Under the pieces are notes generated by a model. It was not told the DNA's origin. It was given only the letters and a program-made list of their open reading frames with translations, and did no database searches. DNA of 64,000 nt from Mycobacterium fragae. GTDB lineage: Bacteria > Actinomycetota > Actinomycetes > Mycobacteriales > Mycobacteriaceae. Below, in pieces: positions 8,500 through 16,265 of the stretch (position 1 is its first letter; each line of letters begins with the position of its first letter). Made by a program: the position numbers and the translations under genes. Location: the NCBI RefSeq assembly GCF_002102185.1, contig NZ_LQOW01000028.1, positions 248,001 through 312,000 on the forward strand, in the 5' to 3' direction.

Positions 8500-9171
8500 A
8501 TGCCTGCCAGGAACTACAACCAGAACTGCCCCGTCGCGCGCGGGCTGGACGTCCTCGGCGAGCGGTGGACGTTGCTGATCCTGCGCGAGCTTCTCGGCGG
8601 TCCGCGCCGTTATGGTGACCTGCGCGCGGCCCTTCCCGGCATCGCCACGAACCTGCTCGCCGATCGATTGCGGGATCTCGAAGACACCGGGCTGGTCGAC
8701 CGGACGGAGCTGCCGCCGCCCATCGCCCGCACCGTCTACGCGCTCAGCGAGCAGGGCTGGCGCAAGGTACCGCCGGTGATCAGGGAAGTCGCCACGTTCG
8801 GACTAGACCTGCTGGAACCCAGCGACAGCGCGCTCACGCCGTTGAACGGCTTCCTCGCCGGAATTCTGCTGGGCATTGACCCCGCCCGCGTCGGCGAACT
8901 GTTTGCGACCTACCGGATCGAAATTGACGGTCGCCGTTTCGAATTCGCGGTTGCGGGCGGAAGCTTGGCAGCCCCGCACGGCCCGCCGGCGGTCACGGTG
9001 ACCGCGAGCGCGGCCGATCTGATCACCGCTCGCCTCGGAGGCACCGCCGCTGAACGCAAAGCTGCGCTGCGCCGGTGGAAGTTCGACGGTGCCGCCGGCG
9101 ACGTCGAAGCGATGCGTGCGGCATTCCAGCTGTCGGCAGATCCCGGCCTGGCAGTCGCCAACCGGTCCTAG
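8500..9171 (+). CDS. HxlR-family transcriptional regulator
   Basis: A 223-residue regulator. The N-terminal winged helix-turn-helix (about residues 8-100) begins NCPVARGLDVLGERWTLLIL with the near-N-terminal cysteine and the GERW segment typical of HxlR proteins. A C-terminal extension of about 110 residues resembles the SCP2-like lipid-binding domain seen in some actinobacterial members. ATG at 8500 is preferred over GTG at 8476, since family members start a few residues before the cysteine. It is divergent from the exporter operon and is the natural candidate to regulate it. Ligand unknown. Confidence 0.85.
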   Translation: MPARNYNQNCPVARGLDVLGERWTLLILRELLGGPRRYGDLRAALPGIATNLLADRLRDLEDTGLVDRTELPPPIARTVYALSEQGWRKVPPVIREVATFGLDLLEPSDSALTPLNGFLAGILLGIDPARVGELFATYRIEIDGRRFEFAVAGGSLAAPHGPPAVTVTASAADLITARLGGTAAERKAALRRWKFDGAAGDVEAMRAAFQLSADPGLAVANRS

Positions 9172-9174
9172 CCG

Positions 9175-9690
9175 CTAGCGGTCGGCAGCCGCGCGCCGCG
9201 GCAGCTTCCAGTTGGGCCGCACGTAATGGCAGGTGTACCCGTTGGGGTAGCGCTCCAGGTAGTCCTGGTGCTCGGGCTCGGCCTCCCAGAAGTCTGCGGC
9301 AGGGCTGACCTCGGTCACCACCTTGCCGGGCCACAGGCCGGAGGCCTCAACGTCGGCGATTGTCTCCAACGCGATCCGCTTCTGCTCCTCGTCGAGGTAG
9401 AAGATCGCGGAGCGGTAGCTGGTCCCGACGTCGTTGCCTTGCCGGTTCTTCGTGGTCGGATCGTGGATCTGGAAAAAGAACTCCAGCAGCGTGCGGTAAT
9501 CGGTTTGCGCCGGGTCGTAGACGATCTCGATGGCCTCGGCGTGCCCAGGGTGGTTGCGGTAGGTGGCGTTGGCGTTCTCGCCGCCGGTGTAACCGACCCT
9601 GGTCGACACCACTCCGGGCTGCTTGCGGATCAGGTCCTGCATGCCCCAAAAGCAGCCACCGGCCAGGATCGCCTTGCTGTAGTTCGCCAT
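9175..9690 (-). CDS. msrA: Peptide methionine sulfoxide reductase A
   Basis: A 171-residue MsrA that reduces methionine-S-sulfoxide in proteins. The active-site GCFWG motif at residues 12-16 supplies Cys13, and the downstream GYTGG and HAEAIEIVYDP segments are conserved in the family. There is no signal peptide, so it should be cytosolic. It is convergent with the HxlR gene and divergent from the SnoaL-like gene. Placement after the P450 region matches Rv0137c, interrupted here by the 4.2-9.2 kb insertion. Confidence 0.94.
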   Translation of the reverse strand: MANYSKAILAGGCFWGMQDLIRKQPGVVSTRVGYTGGENANATYRNHPGHAEAIEIVYDPAQTDYRTLLEFFFQIHDPTTKNRQGNDVGTSYRSAIFYLDEEQKRIALETIADVEASGLWPGKVVTEVSPAADFWEAEPEHQDYLERYPNGYTCHYVRPNWKLPRRAAADR

Positions 9691-9731
9691 TAGTCAATTA
9701 TGGCGTTCGGATGTGGGCTTGTGTCACTCAA

Positions 9732-9745
9732 TAGAACGTGTTCTA
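9732..9745. promoter_or_regulatory. KstR-type operator palindrome
   Basis: TAGAAC-GT-GTTCTA fits the 14-bp KstR consensus TnnAACnnGTTnnA at every fixed position. It ends 8 bases before the GTG of the SnoaL-like gene, overlapping its probable promoter. KstR is the TetR repressor of cholesterol catabolism genes in mycobacteria. The match is seen directly; occupancy is inferred. Confidence 0.7.
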
Positions 9746-9753
9746 GTTTTGGG

Positions 9754-10260
9754 GTGACGAGCCCCGCGTTCAGCCGAAGCGAATTGGCTGCCGCGTTCGA
9801 GAGTTTCGAGCAGACGGTGGCCCGCGCCGCCGAGACCAGGGACTGGGACACCTGGGTGCAGCAGTACACGCCGGGCGTCGACTACATCGAGCATGCGGCC
9901 GGCACCATGAAGGGCCGCGACGAGGTGCGCGCCTGGATCCGCAAGACGATGACGACGTTTCCCGGCAGCCACATGACCGCGTTTCCGTCGCTGTGGAAGG
10001 TTATCGACGAGCCCACAGCGCGGATCATCTGCGAACTGGACAACCCAATGGTCGACCCGGGCGACGGCACCATCATCAGCGCGACGAACATCTCGATCAT
10101 CACCTACGCGGGCGACGGGCTGTGGTGCCGGCAAGAGGACATCTACAACCCGCTGCGCTTCGCCCGCGCGGCGATGAAGTGGTGCAAGAAGGCCGAGGCG
10201 CTGGGCACACTCGACGACGACGCCGCCCGCTGGATGCACCAATACGGAGGATCAACATGA
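9754..10260 (+). CDS. SnoaL-like protein (Rv0138-like)
   Basis: A 168-residue cystatin-like (SnoaL/NTF2) protein with the family pattern of an N-terminal helix (FESFEQTVARAAETRDWDTW), then a cone-shaped sheet. No firm catalytic residues can be assigned. GTG at 9754 gives the natural SnoaL start; the upstream frame runs through the KstR-like palindrome. Its TGA overlaps the ATG of the epimerase gene by four bases, so they form one translationally coupled operon. Position matches Rv0138. Role unknown; isomerase or hydratase-like activity on a lipid or sterol intermediate is possible. Confidence 0.8.
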   Translation: MTSPAFSRSELAAAFESFEQTVARAAETRDWDTWVQQYTPGVDYIEHAAGTMKGRDEVRAWIRKTMTTFPGSHMTAFPSLWKVIDEPTARIICELDNPMVDPGDGTIISATNISIITYAGDGLWCRQEDIYNPLRFARAAMKWCKKAEALGTLDDDAARWMHQYGGST

Positions 10261-11279
10261 GCGCACCCAAGCTGGTCATCGGTGCCAACGGCTTTTTGGG
10301 CTCGCATGTCACCCGCCAACTCGTCGCCGCGGGCGCCGACGTGCGGGCCATGGTGCGCCCGACCGCCAACACACGCAGCATCGACGATCTGGACGTCACC
10401 CGCTTCGACGGCGACGTCTTTGACACCGCCACCGTGCGCCGGGCGATGGCCGGTTGCGATGACGTGTACTACTGCGTGGTCGACACCCGGGCGTGGCTGC
10501 AAGACCCCGCGCCGCTTTTTCGGACCAACGTCGACGGACTGCGCAACGTCCTCGAGGTCGCCAAGAACGCCGAGCTGCGCCGGTTCGTCTTCACCAGCAC
10601 CTACGCGACCGTGGGTCGGCGGCATGGCCACGTCGCGACCGAAGACGACCCGATCGACCGCCGTCGGCTCACTCCGTATGTCGAATCGAGGGTTCAGGCC
10701 GAGGACATGGTGCTGCGCTACGCGACGGAAGCCGGCCTGCCCGCCGTCGCGCTGTGCGTTTCGACGACCTACGGCAGCGGCGACTGGGGCCGCACCCCGC
10801 ACGGCGCCTTCATCGCGGGCGCGGTGTTCGGCAAGCTTCCGTTCCTGATGAACGGCATCCAGCTGGAAGTCGTCGGCGTCGACGACGCGGCCAGGGCGCT
10901 GCTGCTGGCGGCCGAGCACGGCCGTAACGGGGAGCGCTACCTCATCTCGGAGCGAATGATGCCGCTGAAGGAGGTCGTGAAGATCGCGGCTGACGAAGTC
11001 GGTGTGCCGCCGCCGCGGCGATCGATCTCGGTGCCGGTGCTTTACGCACTCGGCGCGCTGGGCAGCCTGCGGGCGCGGCTGACCGGAAAAGACGCGGAAC
11101 TCAGCCTCGCCTCGGTGCGGATGATGCGTGCCGAAGCCGAGGTCGACCACGGCAAGGCCACCCGCGAACTCGGTTGGAAGCCAAGGCCGGTCGAGGAATC
11201 CATCCGGGAGGCCGCGCGGTTCTGGGCCGAACTCAAGAACGCCAAGGGGAAGAGCGCGCCCGCCGGTGAACCGGCGTGA
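10257..11279 (+). CDS. NAD(P)-dependent epimerase/dehydratase-like extended SDR (Rv0139-like)
   Basis: A 340-residue extended SDR. The Rossmann motif GANGFLG sits at residues 9-15 and the TSTYATVG strand carries the active-site Ser/Thr region. The usual YxxxK is present as Tyr141 but with arginine at 145 (YVESR), so the catalytic lysine appears replaced. Cofactor binding should persist; catalysis may be altered. It overlaps the SnoaL gene (ATGA) and is itself overlapped by the methyltransferase gene (GTGA). Position matches Rv0139. The family resembles 3beta-HSD/dihydroflavonol reductases; substrate unknown. Confidence 0.83.
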   Translation: MSAPKLVIGANGFLGSHVTRQLVAAGADVRAMVRPTANTRSIDDLDVTRFDGDVFDTATVRRAMAGCDDVYYCVVDTRAWLQDPAPLFRTNVDGLRNVLEVAKNAELRRFVFTSTYATVGRRHGHVATEDDPIDRRRLTPYVESRVQAEDMVLRYATEAGLPAVALCVSTTYGSGDWGRTPHGAFIAGAVFGKLPFLMNGIQLEVVGVDDAARALLLAAEHGRNGERYLISERMMPLKEVVKIAADEVGVPPPRRSISVPVLYALGALGSLRARLTGKDAELSLASVRMMRAEAEVDHGKATRELGWKPRPVEESIREAARFWAELKNAKGKSAPAGEPA

Positions 11280-12106
11280 CGACCGAACGGATCCATGTCG
11301 ACCTGAGCGGGGCGCCGCAAACCATGCTGGCGACCCTGTACGCCAAGGCGCTGGACGCCGATTTCGAAACCCCGGTACTGAACGACCGGTACGCCAAACA
11401 GATCGTCGAGCGGATCGACTACGACTGGAAGCGGACCACGATCACGGCGCGCCGTGCGCCGTCGGTGACCACCCGCACGGCACACTTCGACATCTGGGCC
11501 CGCCAGTTTCTCGCCGTGCACCCGGCGGCCCTGGTCCTGCACCTGGGCTGTGGGCTGGACAGCCGCTTCTTCCGGCTGCAGCCCGCTGCGGGCGTCGATT
11601 GGTATGACATCGACTATCCCGACGTCATCGCGTTGCGCAAACAATTGCTGCCGACCCGCGACAACAATCATCTGGTCGCCGCGTCGGTCACCGATCCGGC
11701 CTGGCTGGCCGGGATCCCCGACGATCGCCCCGTGCTGATGATCGGCGAAGGCCTGACGATGTACCTCACCGAGCAGGACGGCATCGCGCTGCTGCGCCGA
11801 GTGGTGGAGCGTTTCAGCTCCGGCGAATTGCAGTTCGACGCATTCAATGGGCTCGGGATCAAGTCGCAGTGGCTCAACACCGTGGTACGCCGATCGGGAT
11901 CCCGGTTGCAGTGGGGCATCAACGGGCCCGACGAGATCCTTGCGGCGGTGCCCGGGCTACGCCTGCTGGCCTGGCAGCGATGGTTCGAGTCGGAAACGTT
12001 CGCCCTGTTGCCGCGCTCCGCCCGGCTGCTGGGCAAGGCGATGTCGCTGGTTTCACCCGTAGCCAGCATGTCGCAGTACCACCGCTACGCATTCGGGAAT
12101 CTTTAG
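11276..12106 (+). CDS. SAM-dependent methyltransferase, LCM/TcmP type
   Basis: A 276-residue methyltransferase of the leucine carboxyl methyltransferase/TcmP-like type. The SAM motif VLHLGCGLDSRFFRL is near residues 86-100, followed by DIDYPDVIALRK and IGEGLTMYLTEQD. This differs from the Rv0145-type enzymes at 18-21 kb but is close in layout to the one at 39.7 kb. Its GTG overlaps the epimerase stop, so it is the third gene of the KstR-like-operator operon. H37Rv is not recalled to have it between Rv0139 and Rv0140, so it looks inserted. O-methylation of a small molecule is inferred. Confidence 0.82.
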   Translation: MTTERIHVDLSGAPQTMLATLYAKALDADFETPVLNDRYAKQIVERIDYDWKRTTITARRAPSVTTRTAHFDIWARQFLAVHPAALVLHLGCGLDSRFFRLQPAAGVDWYDIDYPDVIALRKQLLPTRDNNHLVAASVTDPAWLAGIPDDRPVLMIGEGLTMYLTEQDGIALLRRVVERFSSGELQFDAFNGLGIKSQWLNTVVRRSGSRLQWGINGPDEILAAVPGLRLLAWQRWFESETFALLPRSARLLGKAMSLVSPVASMSQYHRYAFGNL

Positions 12107-12129
12107 CGCCTGCGGCTGTTGCAGTTGCA

Positions 12130-12507
12130 ATGAGCAAGCCAGTTCTGGAACCCAGCACCGAACATCCGATCACCATCACCCCGACCCAGGGCCGGGTCGT
12201 GGTGCGGGTCAACGGCGAGGTCGTCGCCGAGACACGCGCCGCGCTGCAGTTGCAAGAATCGACTCTGCCTGCGGTGCAATACATTCCATTCGACGATGTG
12301 GTGCAAGGCCTGTTGAGCCGCACCGACACCAGCAGCTACTGCCCGTATAAGGGCGAAGCCAGCTATTACAGCGTGACCACCGCCGCCGGCGAGACCGTCG
12401 AGGACGCGATCTGGACCTACGAGCAGCCGTATCCCGCGGTCGCCGCGATCGGCGGCCACGTCGCGTTCTACCCCAACAAAGCCGAAATCAGCATCGAGCC
12501 CGACTAG
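12130..12507 (+). CDS. DUF427 protein (Rv0140-like)
   Basis: A 125-residue protein with one DUF427 domain. The signature DTSSYCPYKGEASYYSV (about residues 69-85) and the preceding YIPFDDV are characteristic. DUF427 proteins form small beta folds of unknown biochemical role. It lies 23 bases after the methyltransferase and probably belongs to the same operon. Its stop overlaps that of the convergent SnoaL-like gene by three bases. Position matches Rv0140. A double-domain relative is at 48.4-49.1 kb. Confidence 0.85.
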   Translation: MSKPVLEPSTEHPITITPTQGRVVVRVNGEVVAETRAALQLQESTLPAVQYIPFDDVVQGLLSRTDTSSYCPYKGEASYYSVTTAAGETVEDAIWTYEQPYPAVAAIGGHVAFYPNKAEISIEPD

Positions 12508-12899
12508 GCCGGGCCGAACACCTGCTCCGCGAGTCGGGTGTCGCTGTATTCCCGCACCGACACGATCAGCCCGTCGCGGGTGTCGACGATGAACGCGTAG
12601 GGGCTGTCATAGCGCACGCCGTTGACTGTCGTCCCGTCGGCCTGCGCCTCGACCACCACACTCTCGCCGTCGTTGAAACATCGGATGAGCTCGAGGCTGA
12701 TCTCAACCCGGCTTCTGCGCCGCTCGACCTCTCGCCGCAGCCCCGCCTTGTCGACCGAATTGCGGGTCGTGTTGTTCCAGTAGGTGAAGTCGTCGCTCAG
12801 CAGCCCGAAACACTCGTCGACATCTCCGCCTTCACTGAGGCATTGCAGGAACATCCACGCCAGCTCGGCCTGTGGGTCATCGAAGGGCGTGGTAGACAC
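12504..12899 (-). CDS. SnoaL-like protein (Rv0141c-like)
   Basis: A 131-residue SnoaL/NTF2-fold protein (ECFGLLSDDFTYWNNT, then SPYAFIVDTRDGLIVSVREY, the usual two ends of the fold). GTG at 12899 is chosen because AAAGGA lies about nine bases upstream; the frame runs open further into the insertion element and that part is not protein-like. It is convergent with the DUF427 gene and its promoter now faces the left side of the IS607-type element. Position matches Rv0141c. Function unknown. Confidence 0.8.
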   Translation of the reverse strand: MSTTPFDDPQAELAWMFLQCLSEGGDVDECFGLLSDDFTYWNNTTRNSVDKAGLRREVERRRSRVEISLELIRCFNDGESVVVEAQADGTTVNGVRYDSPYAFIVDTRDGLIVSVREYSDTRLAEQVFGPA

Positions 12900-13015
12900 A
12901 TCGCCATCCTTTCGTGGAAGACAGATGGCGGTCAATGATCCGCCGGCCGGGGGTTGCCAGCTGTTGCGTTTTGAGTGGTCGGTGTTTGTCGGTGGTGTGC
13001 TGTAGGAACAGGTGT

Positions 13016-13317
13016 ATGAATCTCGCGACGTGGGCTGAGCGCGACGGTGTTGCGCGGGTGAGTGCGTATGGCTGGTTTCGCTCGGGCGGTTGCCTGTTGC
13101 GGCGCAACGAGCAGGTGGGCTGATTCCGGTGAATGATGTGGCAGGGGCCCGGGAGTTGGTTGTGGTCGTCTCAGCCGAGGTCGACGACGACCTGGTGGGG
13201 GATATGACCGAGATCCTCACCGGCATGTGCGCTCGCCTCTGCGGCAAGCGCGCTGCTGCCAACCGGGCAAAGTGTGCCATCACCGCTGCCGCTGCTGATG
13301 AGTGCGAGGCGGCTTGA
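13016..13317 (+). pseudogene. tnpA: IS607 tnpA serine recombinase remnant
   Basis: The first 24 or so codons (MNLATWAERDGVARVSAYGW) match the MerR-like DNA-binding head of IS607 TnpA. A frameshift near 13086-13092 then moves the reading frame: the next stop in the first frame is at 13121, while the second frame continues through a GLIPV segment. After that the whole catalytic domain is missing: the frame jumps from the linker to the C-terminal stretch SAEVDDDLVGDMTEILTGMC and AAANRA, ending at TGA 13317. A complete TnpA is about 190-200 residues; roughly 85-90 residues, including the catalytic serine region, are lost. It is not functional. Confidence 0.85.
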
Positions 13318-13318
13318 G

Positions 13319-14698
13319 GTGGCGAAGTTCGAGATTCCCGACGGATGCTGTGTACAGGCATTCAAGTTCACGCTCGACCCGACAGAGGACCAGGCTCGCG
13401 CGTTGGCGCGACATTTCGGCGCCCGCCGTAAGGCGTTCAACTGGGCCGTCGCCACGCTCAAGGCCGATCTGTCGGCGTACCGCAACGGTGGTCTAGAGAC
13501 GGAGAAACCCTCGCTGCGGGTGCTGCGGAAGCGCTGGAATCAGGCTAAAGACGAGGTGTGTGTCAACGCTGAGACCGGGCAGGTGTGGTGGCCGGAATGC
13601 TCGAAGGAGGCCTACGCCGATGGGATCGGCGGCGCGGTGGAGGCGTATTGGAACTGGCAGAGCTCGCGCGCGGGCACGCGGGCCGGGAAACGCGTCGGGT
13701 TCCCGCGGTTTAAGAAAAAGGGTCGCGACGCCGATCGAGTGTCGTTTACGACCGGCGCGATGCGCGTGGAGCCCGACCGCCGGCACTTGACGCTTCCGGT
13801 GATCGGCTGTGTGCGTACCCACGAGAACACCCGCCGCATTGAACGGCTCATCGCGAAAGGGCGGGCGCGGGTGCTGGCCATCAGCGTGCGCCGCAACGGT
13901 AGCCGGCTGGATGCGAGCGTGCGGGTGCTGGTGCAACGCCCCCAACAACCCCATGTCGCCCGTCCAGATTCGCGGGTCGGTGTCGACGTCGGTGTGCGGC
14001 GCCTGGCCACCGTCGCCTACGCTGACGGGAATGTCATTGAGCAGGTGGCGAATCCACGACCGCTCGACGCGGCGCTCAAAGAGTTGCGGCATGTCAGTCG
14101 TGCCCGGTCACGCTGCACGAAAGGTTCGCGCCAGTATCGTGAGCGCACTATTGAACTGTCCCGGCTGCATCGCCGGGTCAACGATGTCCGTAGCCACCAT
14201 TTGCACGTCCTCACAACGAGATTGGCCAAAACTCACGGCCGCATCGTTGTCGAAGGCCTGGACGCGGCGGGAATGGCGCGGCAGAAGGGCCTGCCGGGCG
14301 CCCGCGCCAGACGCCGCGGACTATCTGACGCTGCGTTAGGCACCCCGCGCCGGCACCTGTCCTACAAGACCGGCTGGTACGGATCACAGATCGTGGTCGC
14401 CGACCGCTGGTTTCCGTCATCGAAAACCTGTCATGAATGTGGGCATGTTCAAGACATCGGGTGGGACGAACACTGGCAATGCACCGGTTGTTCGCTCACC
14501 CACCAACGTGATGACAACGCCGCGATCAACCTCGCACGCTACGAGGAAACCCTTAGCGTCGTCGGCCCAGTTGGGGCCGCCGTCAAGCGTGGAGCCGACC
14601 ATAAGACCCGGCCGAGCCGGGCGGGTGGCGATGAAGCGCGGAAGGGACGCAGCCGCAAGGCTGCTGAACAACCCCGAGATGGGGTGCGAGTCGCGTGA
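13319..14698 (+). CDS. tnpB: TnpB RNA-guided nuclease of an IS607-family element
   Basis: A 459-residue TnpB, the compact RuvC nuclease related to Cas12. The catalytic triad is visible: Asp223 in GVDVG, Glu312 in VVEGLD and Asp398 in RDDNAA. The zinc finger has cysteines at 371, 374, 388 and 391 (CHEC...CTGC). The N-terminal FEIPDG...QAFKFTLDP start is typical for IS607 TnpB, supporting GTG at 13319, which directly follows the tnpA stop. The frame is uninterrupted although the partner tnpA is ruined. The last 40 codons are basic and overlap hairpins that may form its guide RNA. Confidence 0.9.
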   Translation: MAKFEIPDGCCVQAFKFTLDPTEDQARALARHFGARRKAFNWAVATLKADLSAYRNGGLETEKPSLRVLRKRWNQAKDEVCVNAETGQVWWPECSKEAYADGIGGAVEAYWNWQSSRAGTRAGKRVGFPRFKKKGRDADRVSFTTGAMRVEPDRRHLTLPVIGCVRTHENTRRIERLIAKGRARVLAISVRRNGSRLDASVRVLVQRPQQPHVARPDSRVGVDVGVRRLATVAYADGNVIEQVANPRPLDAALKELRHVSRARSRCTKGSRQYRERTIELSRLHRRVNDVRSHHLHVLTTRLAKTHGRIVVEGLDAAGMARQKGLPGARARRRGLSDAALGTPRRHLSYKTGWYGSQIVVADRWFPSSKTCHECGHVQDIGWDEHWQCTGCSLTHQRDDNAAINLARYEETLSVVGPVGAAVKRGADHKTRPSRAGGDEARKGRSRKAAEQPRDGVRVA

Positions 14699-14735
14699 CC
14701 ACTAAAGATCACTCACTCGCAACGGAGACTTAGCG
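14600..14735 (+). ncRNA. Candidate omega-RNA (reRNA) scaffold at tnpB 3' end
   Basis: Three perfect hairpins follow one another: CCCGGC/GCCGGG (14607-14621, 3-base loop), GCAGCC/GGCTGC with a GCAA tetraloop (14649-14664), and ACCCC/GGGGT (14671-14685). They overlap the end of tnpB and lead into the right flank, where known TnpB guide RNAs lie. The limits and the RNA itself are inferred; the hairpins are seen. Confidence 0.5.
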
Positions 14736-14736
14736 G

Positions 14737-15651
14737 ATGGTCAAGAGCGCTCGCACCGTCACGTTCGCCGGTGTGGTCAGCCCCGCGCTCACTCTTTGGC
14801 CGCTACGCCGAGGTCCGCGTGATCCCTGTTTCCAGGTCGACGACGACGGCGCCATCTGGCGGACCAGCCTGTTGGGCAGCGGGCCCGTGACGGCGCGGAT
14901 CCGTCGCGCGGCCCGCAACGCCGTCGATTGCAGCGCATGGGGCGGCGGAGCCGAGGAGTTCCTCGACGCCCTGCCGGCGATGCTGGGCGCCGAAGACGAC
15001 GCATCGGATTTCCTGCCGTCCCAGCCGACCGTCGCCGCCGCGCACCGGCGCGTCCCGCACCTGCGATTGGGCCGCACCGGGCAGGTGCTGGAAGCGCTCA
15101 TCCCGGCGGTGCTCGAGCAGCGGGTACCGGGTGCGGACTCGTTCCGCTCCTGGCGAGTGCTGGTGAGCAAATTCGGCACGCCGCCGCCCGGACCCGCGCC
15201 GGCCCGGATGCGGGTGCCGCCGTCGGCCGACGCGTGGCGGCGCATTCCGTCGTGGGAGTTCCACCGTGCCAACGTCGACCCCGGCCGGGCCCGCACGATC
15301 GTCGGGTGCTCACAGCGCGCGTCCGCACTGGAACGCCTGACGTCATTGCCGGCCGCGAAGGCTCGCGACGCGCTGACGTCGCTGCCGGGAGTCGGCGCGT
15401 GGACCGCGGCCGAGACCGCGCAGCGGGCATTCGGTGATCCCGACGCCCTGTCGGTCGGGGACTACCACATCCCCAAGATGATCGGCTGGACGTTGCTGGG
15501 CCGCCCGATCGTGGACGCCGACATGATCGAACTGCTGGAACCCATGCGCCCGCACCGCCACCGGGTGGTCCGCCTGCTCGAGGTCAGCGGACTGGCCTAC
15601 GAGCCGCGCCGCGGCGCACGGCTGCCGGTCCAAGACATCCGCGCCCTGTGA
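14737..15651 (+). CDS. DNA-3-methyladenine glycosylase-like HhH-GPD protein (Rv0142-like)
   Basis: A 304-residue protein with a C-terminal HhH-GPD base-excision glycosylase domain. The helix-hairpin-helix is LTSLPGVGAWTAAE near residues 212-225, followed by DALSVGDYHIPK, whose aspartate sits where AlkA keeps its catalytic acid. The N-terminal half lacks an Ada-type methyl acceptor. It probably removes alkylated bases from DNA. ATG at 14737 lies right after the IS607 element, so its native promoter may have been separated and it may depend on read-through from tnpB. Position matches Rv0142. Confidence 0.82.
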   Translation: MVKSARTVTFAGVVSPALTLWPLRRGPRDPCFQVDDDGAIWRTSLLGSGPVTARIRRAARNAVDCSAWGGGAEEFLDALPAMLGAEDDASDFLPSQPTVAAAHRRVPHLRLGRTGQVLEALIPAVLEQRVPGADSFRSWRVLVSKFGTPPPGPAPARMRVPPSADAWRRIPSWEFHRANVDPGRARTIVGCSQRASALERLTSLPAAKARDALTSLPGVGAWTAAETAQRAFGDPDALSVGDYHIPKMIGWTLLGRPIVDADMIELLEPMRPHRHRVVRLLEVSGLAYEPRRGARLPVQDIRAL

Positions 15652-15697
15652 TGCCGTGCACGGTTACCCCGCGCGGTCATCGGGTATGAGACCAGCC

Positions 15698-16246
15698 ATG
15701 ACTCAGTTCACGATCCCCGGTATGACCGAAAAGCAGGCGCTCAAAGTCGGCGGGCTGTTGCAAAAGCAGCTGAGCACCTACAACGATCTGCATTTGACGC
15801 TCAAGCACATCCACTGGAATGTGGTTGGCCCCAACTTCATCGGCGTGCACGAGATGATCGACCCGCAGGTGGAATTGGTGCGTGGCTACGCCGACGAGGT
15901 GGCCGAGCGGATCGCGACCCTTGGCGGCTCGCCGCAAGGTACGCCGGGCGCGATCCTCAAGGACCGCACGTGGGACGACTACTCGGTGGGCCGCGACACC
16001 GTCCAGGCACATCTGGCCGCACTGGATCTGGTCTACAACGGCGTTATCGAGGACACCCGCAAGGCCATCGAGGAAACCGAGGAGCTCGATCCGGTCACCC
16101 AGGACATCCTGATCGACCAGGCCGCGGAGCTGGAGAAGTTCCAGTGGTTTGTCCGTGCTCACCTGGAGAACGCCGGCGGCAAGCTGGCCCACGAGGGATC
16201 TTCCACCGAACGAGCAGCGGCCAAGACGGCCCGCCGCAAGGGCTGA
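15698..16246 (+). CDS. dps: Dps-family ferritin-like DNA-binding protein
   Basis: A 182-residue Dps that would form a dodecameric iron-storing shell protecting DNA from oxidants. The ferroxidase signature is visible: HWNVVGPNFIGVHEMIDPQV near residues 39-58 and DEVAERIATLGG just after. The C-terminal tail is basic (AAAKTARRKG) and may contact DNA. ATG at 15698 is well placed. H37Rv is usually said to lack a Dps, while several non-tuberculous mycobacteria have one, so this is a useful lineage marker. It lies upstream of pirin on the same strand. Confidence 0.92.
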   Translation: MTQFTIPGMTEKQALKVGGLLQKQLSTYNDLHLTLKHIHWNVVGPNFIGVHEMIDPQVELVRGYADEVAERIATLGGSPQGTPGAILKDRTWDDYSVGRDTVQAHLAALDLVYNGVIEDTRKAIEETEELDPVTQDILIDQAAELEKFQWFVRAHLENAGGKLAHEGSSTERAAAKTARRKG

Positions 16247-16265
16247 AACTCGCCCAGGGAATAAT

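Larger units (their letters stand above)
12990..14735 (+). mobile_element. IS607-family insertion element with broken tnpA
   Basis: A tnpA remnant (13016-13317) overlaps the start region of tnpB (from 13319) in the standard IS607 tnpA-tnpB order. It sits between the Rv0141c-like and Rv0142-like genes, which are adjacent in H37Rv. IS607 elements make no target duplication and have short ill-defined ends, so the limits are approximate. With TnpA disrupted, transposition would need a helper copy elsewhere. Confidence 0.8.
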
